Origin: CBDAQA01 sp965198865
GTDB lineage: Bacteria > Planctomycetota > Phycisphaerae > Tepidisphaerales > Tepidisphaeraceae
Assembly: GCA_965198865.1 (NCBI GenBank)
Contig: CBDAQA010000002.1
Coordinates: 1-64,000 of the forward strand
Length of the DNA: 64,000 nucleotides
Reading direction: 5' to 3'
Of this stretch, positions 24,401 to 32,900 are shown piece after piece. The first letter of the stretch is position 1. Every line of letters starts with the position of its first letter. The notes below the pieces were generated by a model. That model saw only the letters and a list, made by a program, of their open reading frames with translations. It had not been told where the DNA came from and did no database searches. Both the position numbers and the translations under genes were made by a program.

Positions 24401-25214
24401 CGTCCGAACGCAGGACGAGATGCAGCTGGACCTGCCCGCCGCGTACGCTGGCGTCGAGGGGGGGTACGTCGACCCCGAGGACGTCGACTGGGCCGCCATC
24501 GCGACCGAGTCGAAGGAGCTGCGCGACAAGATCGGCCGGCTGGGCAGCGTGAACGTCGACGCGATCGCCGAGCAGCAGGAGCTGACCGACCGCAGCGGGC
24601 TGCTGTCGGCACAGGTCGCCGACCTGGCGGCGGCGAAGCAGCAGCTGGAGGAGCTGATCGACACGATCAACGCCGAGAGCAGCGCCCGGTTCGAGGCGAC
24701 GTTCAACGCGGTCCGCGAGCACTTCCAGGGCATGTTCCGCAAGCTCTTCGGCGGCGGGAAGGCCGACGTCTACCTCGAGACCGAGCTGGCCGACGCCCCC
24801 GCCGTCGGATCGGAGCCGAAGAAAGTCGACCTGCTCGACGCCGGCATCGAGATCGTCGCCCGCCCCCCCGGCAAGCAGCCGGCCACCATCAGCCAGCTGA
24901 GCGGCGGCGAGAAGACGATGACCTGCATCGCGCTGCTGATGAGCATCTTCAAGACCAAGCCCAGCCCGTTCTGCATCCTGGACGAGGTGGACGCGGCCCT
25001 GGACGAGGCGAACAACCAGCGGTTCAACCTGATCGTGCAGGAGTTCCTCGACCGCAGCCAGTTCATCGTGATCACCCACAGCAAGCGCACCATGCAGATC
25101 GCCGACGTGCTGTACGGCGTCACCATGCAGGAGCAGGGCGTCAGCAAGCGGGTGTCGGTCAAGTTCGACCAGGTGGGGAACGACGGGCGGATTGAAGACC
25201 ACGCGGCGGCGTGA
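21471..25214 (+). CDS. smc: Chromosome segregation ATPase SMC
   Basis: A 1247-residue condensin subunit. Walker A (GPNGCGKSN, residues 36-44) lies in the N-terminal head. Long coiled coils (about 170-500 and 705-1010) flank the hinge (about 520-700). The C-terminal head holds the signature ISQLSGGEK near 1142 and Walker B ILDEVDAALDEAN near 1168. GGAGG lies ten bases before ATG 21471. It is longer than typical SMC proteins partly because an 84-bp palindromic repeat is inserted in frame in the hinge (23249-23332, residues about 594-621). No scpA or scpB lies beside it. Confidence 0.97.
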   Translation: MPIPAMRLRKLVVHGFKSFADRTEFVFDTPVTGIVGPNGCGKSNVVDAFKWVLGEQSAKSLRGDAMMDVLFNGAATRKPAGMAEVILVFENPPGLDNGPRPLAVDADEVAVGRRLYRDGASEYHLNGKASRLRDVRDLFMDTGVGVGAYSVIEQGRVSALLEANPAERRVIFEEAAGVSKFKLQRKEARRKLDRVDQNLLRVNDVVAEVEKQLRGVKIQAGKARVYQEHAARLAEIRLQSALHEYHVQHDRTQQLARAVDGATFRVDDLAGDATHKTAALTEAREKADAVAQHKQRAEYEQVQTGAALQSAQQKQQYAERQLRQMAEQVQTFDRDRAALEEKLAAAVAALAADTERLATLTADLAKHRADIEQKQGAFKDGQLQLNTLNREVDQHKSAVLDLMRRLSQVGNRLGSIEVERRNLGSQEQRLTDRQRVVAGETEAATARATDLKAKVDEALAVIAARQAELEATKQDAAALGKRLAGVSQQLGTAREARSGLLSRQKVLRDLEARREGVSEGVKSVLRQREQKFPFVRGLVADVLRVDVEHAKVIEAALDGRDQWLVTDDLPAAVAAREAFARLEGRVNVVTRASEPSGSAAGPAGAPTVIVREEPAAEPLGSVERAGWVALARSPHRVRLARDLVRCASADAFVAEVLLGTSVVVTDLTAAADLHAAAPCFRYVTKAGEVIEADGTLKAGPPSAGMGLLSRRSELDALAQQVADAEAKITALTEELTQGNAAAKQLDERQNTVRNAAYAANTTKVELTSQLARANDQLSALNRERPVLERELAQLGEQSTRLSAEQEKLTAQRVEMEAQQADRQQQAEVAAERHRALADELRESAETLTAARVQLGQVQEKQLSAQQAVQRQTQARAELGQQIDRLARQSEAIVGKRAAVEEELSMARAGEAACKRKQADLAQQLTSLAEQVTAAVGAVRSLSTVAEELRKKHAAAEAELHGLQVDAGQTKVRLEALVVRTQDEMQLDLPAAYAGVEGGYVDPEDVDWAAIATESKELRDKIGRLGSVNVDAIAEQQELTDRSGLLSAQVADLAAAKQQLEELIDTINAESSARFEATFNAVREHFQGMFRKLFGGGKADVYLETELADAPAVGSEPKKVDLLDAGIEIVARPPGKQPATISQLSGGEKTMTCIALLMSIFKTKPSPFCILDEVDAALDEANNQRFNLIVQEFLDRSQFIVITHSKRTMQIADVLYGVTMQEQGVSKRVSVKFDQVGNDGRIEDHAAA
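23249..23332. repeat. In-frame palindromic element inside the smc hinge
   Basis: Arms GAGCCCAGCGGTTCCGCCGC... (24 bases, 23250-23273) and their inverse (23309-23332) differ at one position; the loop is 35 bases. Length 84 bp is a multiple of three, and the insert is read as about 28 residues beginning EPSGSAAGPAGAP and ending EPAAEPLGS. The left arm matches the intergenic element at 47638-47697 almost base for base, so this is a mobile-type repeat that landed in a coding sequence without breaking it. Confidence 0.85.
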
Positions 25215-25219
25215 GTTGG

Positions 25220-25225
25220 TACATT
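25220..25225 (+). promoter_or_regulatory. -10-like box before the nuclease gene, leaderless spacing
   Basis: TACATT seven bases before the GTG at 25233, only six bases after the smc stop codon (25212-25214). No Shine-Dalgarno is present. Confidence 0.35.
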
Positions 25226-25232
25226 CTGCGGC

Positions 25233-26135
25233 GTGCCTGACACCGGTTCCGAAGCCATCGAGCGGTTCGCAGCGTTCGTCGCTGCTGCCAAGGTGATTCG
25301 TCCACCTGCACCACTATCAGTTGATCAATCACCGGTTGGGGCGTTCCGGCTGTTCGTCAGCCGTGCGATGCCTCTGGCGGTGGCGGACATCCGGGCGAGG
25401 CTTCCAACGTTGGCCGAGCGTGCCAAGTCGGCCGCTCGATGGTTGGTTCGTGATGACCTGTTCGCCATTGGTGGTTATCGGTATGCCGAGAACGCGTACA
25501 CGGAACTCATGGCGTGGGCGCTCCATCCGAACACGCACCCTGCGTCGGCCCGAGCCCGGCAAGCAGCGTGGCTTGAGTCGCTTGGATTAAGTGACTTGAT
25601 GGGCGGGTGCGACGCTGCGGAACCCGAGACGCAGGTGCGTACGAACGACGGTGTGCCGGACTTGGTGATGCGGTTCGGGCCGCACGTTCTCTGCGTGGAA
25701 GCGAAGACCGCGTCGGCCGAACACCCCGCCCCGGCGTCGGGCAAGGCACAGACAGTAGCCTATCCTGACGCCATACGCGACACGCTCCGATTGTCGCCGG
25801 AGGCGCGGGTGCCCGTGGTCTTCATTACGCTCGACGGTCGTCCAGCGGCCAACGTCGAGGCGGTGAGCGCCACTTACGCGCAGTTCGCATTGGCCGTCGT
25901 CGGAGGTCTCGAGCCGTTCGATGTGCCGCGGCCGATATGGGCAACGTACGCGGTTCTATTCACCCACCTGCTTGGGTTGAGTGCGGCACCCGGGACGGAC
26001 GATCTGCCTGCGCTCGTCAACCAGGTGATTGACTGGTCGGGCCAGAGCGGGTGGGACGACGCCGGACAGATCTACAAACGACAGGCCCAATTGGTCAGTG
26101 CCATCGCCATGCTGATACCGGAGAGAGTCACATGA
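25233..26135 (+). CDS. PD-(D/E)XK nuclease superfamily protein
   Basis: A 300-residue protein. ENAYTELMAWALHPN (residues about 90-104) resembles the opening of PD-(D/E)XK families in which ENA..DLLAWLLDP is conserved. The nuclease core follows: DGVPDLVMRFGPHVLCVEAK near residues 138-157, with the D...E-x-K triad in place. Residues after it (VPVVFITLDGRPA) complete the fold. GTG 25233 has no ribosome site. Its stop overlaps the next gene's ATG by four bases. Base composition is visibly less GC-rich than in smc next door, which suggests transfer. Substrate and role unknown; defence is possible. Confidence 0.68.
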   Translation: MPDTGSEAIERFAAFVAAAKVIRPPAPLSVDQSPVGAFRLFVSRAMPLAVADIRARLPTLAERAKSAARWLVRDDLFAIGGYRYAENAYTELMAWALHPNTHPASARARQAAWLESLGLSDLMGGCDAAEPETQVRTNDGVPDLVMRFGPHVLCVEAKTASAEHPAPASGKAQTVAYPDAIRDTLRLSPEARVPVVFITLDGRPAANVEAVSATYAQFALAVVGGLEPFDVPRPIWATYAVLFTHLLGLSAAPGTDDLPALVNQVIDWSGQSGWDDAGQIYKRQAQLVSAIAMLIPERVT

Positions 26136-26665
26136 ACGACACGTTCGCCGGCTTCACCGAGGCCGCCCGCCTGTATGCAGAGAACTACAACGTAGTCCGA
26201 CAGGTCGAGCGGATGTTTGAGGAGAATCTCATCGCGTTCGCGGATGCGGTCCAGGCGAAGATGCAAACGCGAATGGGGCGCGACCGAATCCAGCTGGAAC
26301 GGACCAAGGAATCCTGCTCTTGGTGGATTGAGTCGGCTGACGACGCCAGCGGTGACGACGATGAGGCACCGTTCGTCTGGTATTACCACAAGAGTCTTGA
26401 AATAGTGTCGCCGGGCACCGTGAACGTCGTGGCCTCGTTCGGCGGCGACAGCGAAGCCGAACGGCAGGCGTACGCAGCCGTCGGCAAGAGTTTGGTTCTG
26501 CCGCCGAACTGTAAGCAGTACATGAATCGCCTTTTTTCCGGTGGCCTCTTCGGCGTGAGCATCACGCTGGCCGACGGTGACCCAGTCGACGCGATGGCCG
26601 GTCCGGTTCTTGCCGTTTTACAGGCGTTACACCAGGTTGAGCGGACCCGACGGGCGAAACGCTGA
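26132..26665 (+). CDS. Partner of the PD-(D/E)XK nuclease, unknown
   Basis: A 177-residue protein starting in an ATGA overlap with the nuclease gene, so the two are translationally coupled; GGAGAGAG precedes the ATG. Residues 1-50 are helical (FTEAARLYAENYNVVRQVER, then MFEENLIAFADAVQAKMQTR); the middle has CSWWIESADDAS and a run of Asp/Glu (DDDEAPFVWYY); the end is a small beta/alpha piece. No family recognised. It could be an inhibitor, a targeting subunit or an immunity partner. Composition matches the nuclease gene, not the surroundings. Confidence 0.62.
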   Translation: MNDTFAGFTEAARLYAENYNVVRQVERMFEENLIAFADAVQAKMQTRMGRDRIQLERTKESCSWWIESADDASGDDDEAPFVWYYHKSLEIVSPGTVNVVASFGGDSEAERQAYAAVGKSLVLPPNCKQYMNRLFSGGLFGVSITLADGDPVDAMAGPVLAVLQALHQVERTRRAKR

Positions 26666-26800
26666 TGTCGGTTCGTCGGGGGCAATAGCCGCCTCTTCGA
26701 CCGTCATTCATCAGGGACCGATAGCCGGCTCGACCAGAAGTACGCGGCGCGAGGCGTAGCCGTGAAGCCCTTCTTCGCTGTCGATCCCAGGCCGGCGCGG

Positions 26801-26806
26801 TAAACT
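26801..26806 (+). promoter_or_regulatory. -10-like box with leaderless spacing
   Basis: TAAACT followed by exactly six bases and the ATG at 26813; no ribosome site is visible. Confidence 0.45.
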
Positions 26807-26812
26807 ACGAAT

Positions 26813-27076
26813 ATGGAACCGCGATCATCGGCCCTCACCCGCCTGCTTCGGTTCGGCGACGGCAAGCTGCCGGCGGACTTCGCCCGGGAGTTGCTCGCGC
26901 TCGATTTCGAGCCGGCCGATCACGCGCGGTACGAGGCCCTTTCGGAGAAGGCGCAGCTGGGCGAGCTGACGGCCATCGAGCAGGCCGAGCTGAGCGACCT
27001 GCTGATGGCGAACGACGTGTTGATGATCCTACAGGCCAGGGCGCGAAAATCCCTGGGGGCGCAGTCGGCCGCGTAG
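26813..27076 (+). CDS. Small acidic protein paired with an HNH nuclease gene
   Basis: An 87-residue, mostly helical protein (LTRLLRFGDGKLPADFAREL, FEPADHARYEALSEKAQLGE, then LTAIEQAELSDLLMANDVLM). No domain recognised. It ends three bases before the HNH gene. The ELTAIEQAEL..L pattern resembles short proteins encoded just ahead of HNH genes in planctomycetes and cyanobacteria (from memory, not searched). A role as antitoxin, inhibitor or targeting subunit is inference. Confidence 0.65.
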   Translation: MEPRSSALTRLLRFGDGKLPADFARELLALDFEPADHARYEALSEKAQLGELTAIEQAELSDLLMANDVLMILQARARKSLGAQSAA

Positions 27077-27079
27077 CGC

Positions 27080-27484
27080 ATGGCCGTGCCGCTGGCAAAC
27101 CTCGTCCGCGTTCGGGCTCGGGGCCGGTGCGAGTACTGTCACCTACCCGAGTCGGTGACCCGCCTGCGGCACATGATCGACCACGTCATTGCCCGCAAGC
27201 ATCACGGGCCGACGATCCCCGAAAACCTGGCGCTGGCGTGCGGCAGTTGCAATGGGGCGAAGGGACCGAATATCGCCGGCCTGGATCCTGCGGACAACGC
27301 TCTCACGCGGCTGTTCAACCCGCGTACGGACCTCTGGTCCGACCACTTCATATGCGGCGGATCCGGCGTCATTGAAGGCATGACCGCCGTCGGCCGGGCT
27401 ACCGCTGACGTCCTCGCCTTCAACCTGCCGACCCGCGTAGCGGCCCGTGCCGAACTGCGAGGGCTCGGGCACTCGTTCGACTGA
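27080..27484 (+). CDS. HNH endonuclease
   Basis: A 134-residue protein with an HNH motif: CEYCHLPESVTRLRHMIDHV, then IARKHHGP, NLALACGSCNGAKGPNI. Two Cys pairs would bind a structural zinc, and the D-H plus N and H residues form the beta-beta-alpha-metal active site. Such enzymes are nicking or double-strand endonucleases. It follows the small gene by three bases and has no own ribosome site, so translation is probably coupled. Confidence 0.85.
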   Translation: MAVPLANLVRVRARGRCEYCHLPESVTRLRHMIDHVIARKHHGPTIPENLALACGSCNGAKGPNIAGLDPADNALTRLFNPRTDLWSDHFICGGSGVIEGMTAVGRATADVLAFNLPTRVAARAELRGLGHSFD

Positions 27485-27587
27485 CCGCTCCCCGACATCG
27501 TCCCCAATCTCGTCGCCGCGGTTCAGCCCGCCGCCCGTCGTGAGTTACCGGGATTTCCTTTGCCCTGCCCACGCCGGAGGTTTACCG

Positions 27588-27622
27588 TGCCTCCTTGGGA
27601 TCCGACGATTAGCACGGAGGCA
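27588..27622 (+). promoter_or_regulatory. Hairpin that can hide the ribosome site of the YbaK-like gene
   Basis: TGCCTCC (27588-27594) can pair with GGAGGCA (27616-27622); GGAGG is the ribosome site of the gene starting at 27628. The loop is 21 bases. Confidence 0.4.
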
Positions 27623-27627
27623 TCGCG

Positions 27628-28086
27628 ATGAACTTGCAATCCTTCCTCGACGAGAACGGCTATCGCTACCACCCCACCCGCCACGCCGCGGCGTACACGG
27701 CCCAGGAGCTGGCGACCGTCGAGCACGTGTCGGGCCGCCGCGTGATCAAGCCCGTCGTCGTGCGGGCCGACGGGCAGTGGGTCATGTGCGCGCTGCCGGC
27801 CTGTTACAAGGTCGACCTGGCCGAGCTGGCCCGCCAGTTGCCGGCGACGGATGTACACCTGGCGGCTGAGCACGACGTGGCCGAGCGGTGCTACGATTGC
27901 GAGCCCGGCGCGGTGCCGCCGATCGGGCGGCTGTTCGGCATGGTCACGCTGATGGACGAGTCGCTGGTACACGACGACAGCGTGCTGTTCCAGGCCGGCA
28001 CACACGAGGACGCCGTGCTGATGACGCTGGCCGAGTACCGCCGGGCGGCGCAGCCGGAAATGGCCCACTTCGGCCGGCCGGGGTGA
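27628..28086 (+). CDS. YbaK/EbsC-domain aminoacyl-tRNA deacylase-like protein
   Basis: A 152-residue single-domain protein: YTAQELATVEHVSGRRVIKP, VVRADGQWVMCALPA, KVDLAELARQLP, PGAVPPIGRLFGMVTLMDES. These match the YbaK/ProX fold that hydrolyses mischarged tRNAs. The GAVPPIG motif is the family's substrate-site glycine turn. The conserved lysine of bacterial YbaK may be the one in RRVIKPVVV. Specificity cannot be told. Encoded alone with GGAGG before the ATG. Confidence 0.85.
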   Translation: MNLQSFLDENGYRYHPTRHAAAYTAQELATVEHVSGRRVIKPVVVRADGQWVMCALPACYKVDLAELARQLPATDVHLAAEHDVAERCYDCEPGAVPPIGRLFGMVTLMDESLVHDDSVLFQAGTHEDAVLMTLAEYRRAAQPEMAHFGRPG

Positions 28087-28095
28087 GGGACGACA

Positions 28096-28272
28096 GTGCA
28101 GAGGGATGAGTGCAGAGTGAAGACCGACGCTCGTGCTCTGTCTCGAAGCTCCGATTGCGGACGGTAAAGACGCGGTTCCATTCTCCTCTGTCGCCCGAAC
28201 TGAGGATCGAGACAGAGCCCGACGCTCGCCGTTTCGGCGTTCATTCTGCGTTTCGCACTCATCGCTTTGCAC
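28096..28272. repeat. Nested inverted repeat between the YbaK-like gene and metF
   Basis: Outer arms GTGCAGAG / CTTTGCAC, then GATGAGTGCAGAGTGAA with its imperfect inverse (28239-28262), then GTGCTCTGTCTCGA (28133 on) with TCGAGACAGAGC (28206 on). Same architecture as the repeats at 11713, 14733 and 62221 but a different sequence. Confidence 0.68.
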
Positions 28273-28302
28273 GCGCGTTTCCGGTGGCGCTCAGTTTCGC
28301 GG

Positions 28303-28308
28303 TATGAT
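28303..28308 (+). promoter_or_regulatory. -10 box of metF with leaderless spacing
   Basis: TATGAT, six bases (CCCCCC) and the ATG at 28315. No Shine-Dalgarno fits between. Confidence 0.5.
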
Positions 28309-28314
28309 CCCCCC

Positions 28315-29202
28315 ATGCGCATCGACCAGGTGATCGGGCTCGGCCGGCCGGCCGTGTCGTTTGAGTTCTTCCCGCCCAAGACGGACGCGGGGTTCGCCGC
28401 GCTGTTCCAGACGATCGACGAGCTGAAGCCGCTCGACCCCAGCTACGTGTCGGTCACCTACGGGGCCGGCGGGAGCACGCGGAGCAAGACGCTGGAGCTG
28501 ACCGAGCGGATCCAGCGGGAGCTGTCGATCCGCTCGATGGCCCACCTGACCTGCGTGGGGCACACGCGCGACGAGCTGGGCGGGATCCTGGACGACCTGT
28601 GGAACGCCGGCGTGCGGAACGTGCTGGCGCTGCGCGGCGACCCGCCGGCGGGGCAGGCGCAGTTCACCGCCACCGAGGGGGGCTTCGGCAACGCCGACGC
28701 GCTGGTGTCGTTCGTCGCCGGCCGCCACGACTTCTGCATCGGCGTCGCCGGGTACCCCGAGGGTCACCCGCAGTGCCTGAACCTGACCCGCGACCTGGAG
28801 CACCTCAAGCGGAAGGTCGACAACGGCGGCGACTTCGTGGTGACGCAGTTGTTCTTCGACAACGACGCGTTCTACCGGTTCAGGGACGCCGCCCGGGCGA
28901 TGGGCATCAAGGTGCCGATCGTGGCGGGGATCATGCCGATCCTGAACGTGGCCCAGATCAAGCGGTTCGTCGGCATGTGCGGGGCGAAGATCCCGCAGCC
29001 GCTGCTGCTGCGGCTTGAGGGCGTCGAGGCCGACGCCGAGGCCGTGCATGCGGCGGGCGTCGACTACGCGACGCAGCAGTGCCGCGACCTGCTGGCGAAC
29101 GGGGTGGACGGGCTGCACTTCTACACGTTGAACAAGAGCAAGGCGACGGTCCAGATAGTTCAACGGTTGGACGTGCCGCACGCGTCGTCAGGCGGCTGCT
29201 GA
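28315..29202 (+). CDS. metF: 5,10-methylenetetrahydrofolate reductase
   Basis: A 295-residue flavin enzyme making 5-methyl-THF for methionine synthesis. Landmarks: VSFEFFPPKTDAGF with the catalytic Glu, YVSVTYGAGGSTR, LTCVGHTRDEL, NVLALRGDPPAG, FVVTQLFFDNDAFYRF, VPIVAGIMPILNVAQIKRF, HFYTLNKSKAT. Length is that of bacterial MetF. No methionine-sensing riboswitch is apparent; the start seems leaderless. Confidence 0.97.
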   Translation: MRIDQVIGLGRPAVSFEFFPPKTDAGFAALFQTIDELKPLDPSYVSVTYGAGGSTRSKTLELTERIQRELSIRSMAHLTCVGHTRDELGGILDDLWNAGVRNVLALRGDPPAGQAQFTATEGGFGNADALVSFVAGRHDFCIGVAGYPEGHPQCLNLTRDLEHLKRKVDNGGDFVVTQLFFDNDAFYRFRDAARAMGIKVPIVAGIMPILNVAQIKRFVGMCGAKIPQPLLLRLEGVEADAEAVHAAGVDYATQQCRDLLANGVDGLHFYTLNKSKATVQIVQRLDVPHASSGGC

Positions 29203-29253
29203 ACGTCTGTCCGGAGGGTGGCGGCCGGAATCGCGTCCCGATTTGCGTGCTGC

Positions 29254-29339
29254 AAGAGCCGCGCACGGAGGTGCTCCGCAGTGAGCCATCTTTCGGCGCG
29301 AATCCGCTCACTGCGGGGTACCTCCGTGCGCGGCTCTTT
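29254..29339. repeat. Palindromic element AAGAGCCGCGCACGGAGG family, copy 1
   Basis: Arms AAGAGCCGCGCACGGAGGTG and inverse, with second arms CTCCGCAGTGAGC / CTCACTGCGG. It lies after metF, possibly as a transcription stop. A near copy is at 44745-44830. Confidence 0.85.
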
Positions 29340-29375
29340 GGGAAGTGGTTACGGACGCGCCCCTGAGTGTTCAAG

Positions 29376-29948
29376 TCAGGTTCTACCGTGACCGCACTCG
29401 GGGCATCCATCGGGTGTGCCGCGAAGGTCGTAGCCGCACGTGGGGCAGCGTCCTTGCCCCTTGGGTCGCGACTTGAGTGATCGACGCCAGCGCACTAACC
29501 GGTACGCGGGCCACACGGCCGCTACGCCGGCAAACGGCCACAGGCTCAACTCCCAGCCACCGCCGCTCAGCAGGCCAGGATGCTGCAAATCCCCCGATAC
29601 GAAGTGGGCGAGTGACCGTTCGACCCAGCCGGTGTCCGAGGGTGGCAGTCGAAACGAGCCGTTCCATGTCGCCTGCCACTTTGAGCCCGAAGCGTATGCG
29701 AGCGGTCGGTCCGACGCAACGATCGGCACCGTGCTGCCGCCGACGGTCTGCTTGCCCACCTGTTTCATGGTGAACCGCCCCAGCCGGTAGACCTGCACGG
29801 ACCCCTGCGACAATGTCAGTCCACGCCGCTCCCAGCCGAGGTGTTCAATTGCGGGGTGAGCGGCGTAGCTCACCGCCCATAATGATACTGCGAGCAGGCA
29901 TGCGACGGCCGGCACCGCGGTGGCCACGTGCAAATCTCTCATCGCCAT
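29376..29948 (-). CDS. Membrane protein with C-terminal planctomycete zinc ribbon
   Basis: About 190 residues from ATG 29948 (29942 also possible). Two membrane segments (VATAVPAVACLLAVSLWAVS near the N-terminus; WELSLWPFAGVAAVWPAYRL near 135) flank an extracytoplasmic part. The tail CPTCGYDLRGTPDGCPECG is a four-Cys ribbon found at the end of many planctomycete membrane proteins. Function unknown. It follows the RND pump gene by 40 bases on the same strand but is probably not part of the pump. Confidence 0.75.
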   Translation of the reverse strand: MAMRDLHVATAVPAVACLLAVSLWAVSYAAHPAIEHLGWERRGLTLSQGSVQVYRLGRFTMKQVGKQTVGGSTVPIVASDRPLAYASGSKWQATWNGSFRLPPSDTGWVERSLAHFVSGDLQHPGLLSGGGWELSLWPFAGVAAVWPAYRLVRWRRSLKSRPKGQGRCPTCGYDLRGTPDGCPECGHGRT

Positions 29949-29988
29949 GCTGGCCACTGTATCCGGTGGTGACCGCACGAGGAGTGTT

Positions 29989-32900
29989 TCACGCCGGCAC
30001 GGCCAACGGCGGTATGGGGGCCGGGCTGTCACTGTTTCCGCCACGGAGGAACAGCCGCACGCGGTCCAGGTACAGGTAGATCACCGGCGTCGTGTACAGC
30101 GTCAGCATCTGGCTGAAGATCAGACCGCCGACGATGGCGATGCCGAGCGGCTTGCGAAGTTCACTGCCAGTTCCAGTTCCCAAAGCGAGCGGCAGCCCAC
30201 CGAGCAGCGCCGCCATCGTCGTCATGGTGATGGGGCGGAACCGCAGGACGCACGCCTGGAAGATCGCCTCGTCGGCCGACAGGCCGCCGCGCTCGGCCTC
30301 CAGGGCGAAGTCGATCATCATGATCGCGTTCTTCTTCACGATGCCGATCAGCAGGATGATGCCGATCACGGCGATCACGGTCAGGTCGTTGCCGGTCAGT
30401 AGCAGGGCGAGCAGGGCGCCCACGCCGGCCGAGGGGATGGTGCTCAGGATCGTGATGGGGTGGACCAGACTCTCGTAGAGGACGCCGAGGATGATGTAGA
30501 CCGACACCAGCGCCAGGGCGATGAGGATCAGCTCGTTGCCGAGCGCGTCCTGGAACGCCTGTGCGGTGCCGGCGAAGGTGCCGTGGATGGTGGCCGGCAG
30601 GCCGATCTCGCGGCCGGCGTCCTCGATGTCGGCGACGGCGGCGCCGAGGCTGGTGCGGGGCGTCAGGTTGAAGCTGAGCGTCGCGCTGGGGAACTGGCCC
30701 GAGTGGTTGACCGAGAGCGCGGTGGTGTCGGCCTTGTACGTGGTGAACGCCGACAGCGGCACCTGCAGGCCGGCGGCGGTGGGCACGTAGATGTGGCGGA
30801 GCCCCTCGGTGGGGTTCTGCCAGAACTCGGGCTGGACCTCCATCACGACGTGGTACTGGTTCAGCTGGGTGTACATGACCGACACCTGCTCCTGGCCGAA
30901 CGCGTCGTAGAGCACCTGGTCGATCAGCGTCGGCGTGATGCCGAGCCGGCCGGCCGTGTCGCGGTCGATCGTCAGGTCGCCCTGCAGGCCGCCGTTCTGC
31001 TGGTCGGTGTCGGCGTCGACGATCCCCTGGCCGGTCATCGTCCGCATCTTGGCCAGCATCTTCGGTGCCCAGGTGGTCAGGTCGGCGAAGTTGTCCGCGG
31101 CCAGGCTGTACTGGTACTGGCTGGACGACTGCCGGCCGCCGATGCGGATGTCCTGCACCGGCTGGAAGATGACCGACGCCCCGGCGATCCGGCCCGTCTT
31201 CCCGCGCAGCCGGCCCATCACCTGGCCGACGGTGTCGGCCCGCTTGGGCTCGAGCGTGGCGAACATCTGCGCCTGGTTGAACGCCCCGCGCCCGCCGCTG
31301 AACGCCAGCACGTTCGCCACCGCGGGGTCCTCGGCGACGGCGCTGGCGGCGCGGGCCAGCGTCTTGCTCATCGACTGGAAGCTGGTGTGCTGGTCGGTCT
31401 TGACGAACCCGCTCATCCGGCCGGTGTCCTGCTCGGGGAAGAACCCCTTGGGCACCACCGTGTACAGGTAGACGGTCAGCAGCACCGTGCCGATCGTGAC
31501 GCCCAGCATCAGCGGCTGGTGCCGCAGCACCCAGCGCAGGCTGTGCCCGTAGCCGGCCAGGATCCAGTCGAACACCGCCTCGCTGAGGCGGAACAGCCGG
31601 CCGGGCCTCTTGTCGCGGGACGACTTGAGCAGTGCGGCGCACATCATCGGCGTGGTGGTGAGCGACACCAGCATCGACACGCCGATCGCCACCGACAGCG
31701 TGACCGCGAACTCGCGGAACAGCCGGCCGATGTACCCGCCCATCAGCAGGATCGGGATGAACACCGCCACCAGCGACACGCTGATCGACAGCACGGTGAA
31801 CCCGATCTCGGACGCGCCCCGCAGCGCCGCCGCGGTCGGGTCCATCCCGTCCTCCAGGTGGCGGCTGATGTTCTCGACCACCACGATCGCGTCGTCGACC
31901 ACGAACCCGGTGGCGATCGTCAGCGCCATCAGCGACAGGTTGTCCAGGCTGTAGTTCAGCACGTACATGACCGCGAACGTGCCGATCAGCGACACCGGCA
32001 CCGCCACCGACGGGATCAGCGTGGCCCGCCAGTCGCGCAGGAACACGAACACGACGCAGATCACCAGCCCGATCGAGATCAGCAGCGTCTTCTGCACGTC
32101 CTTCACGCTGGCGCGGATCGTCGTCGTGCGGTCCATGCCCACGCCCACGTGCATGGCGGCGGGGATGCTGGCCTGCAGCTGCGGCAGCAGCGCGTTGATC
32201 CGGTCGACCGTGGCGATGATGTTCGCCCCCGGCTGGCGCGAGATGACCAGCAGCACGGCCGGGTCTGGCCGGACCTTGGTCTGCCCGTCCCTGTCGACGT
32301 ACTTCGTGGCGAAGATGCCGGCCTGGCGGATGTCCTCGACGCTGTCGGTCACGTCGGCCACGTCGCCGACGCGCACGGGCGAGCCGTTGCGGTAGGCGAC
32401 CACCAGCGGGCGGTACTGGTCGGCCTTGAACAGCTGGTCGGTGGTGTCGAGCGAGAGGGTCGGCCGGCCGTCGCCGTCGTGGCCGCTGATCTGCCCCTTG
32501 GGCCGGTTCGCGTTGGCCGCCGACAGCGTCGCCTTCACGTCCTGCAGCCCCAGCCCGGCGTTGTTCAGCCGGGTCGGGTTCACCTCCACGCGCACGCCCG
32601 GCAGGGCCGACCCGCCCACGTTCACCTGCCCCACGCCGTCCACCTGCGCCAGCTTCTGGGCCAGGATGCTGCTGGCCGCATCGTACATGTGGGGCTTGTC
32701 GTACACGTCCGACGTCATGGTCAGGATCATGATCGGCGCGTCGGCCGGGTTGATCTTCTTGTAGGTCGGCTTGCTGGGCAGGTTGGCCGGCAGGTAGCCG
32801 GCGGCGGCGTTGATGGCGGCCTGCACGTCGCGGGCGGCGGCGTCGATGTCGCGGTCCAGGTCGAACACCAGGTTCACGTTGGCCGAGCCCAGCGTGGAGC

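Noticed and set aside
28096..28314. A SAM- or cobalamin-type riboswitch upstream of metF
   Set aside because: The region is a nested inverted repeat and lacks recognisable conserved core motifs; the likely -10 lies six bases before the ATG, leaving no leader.
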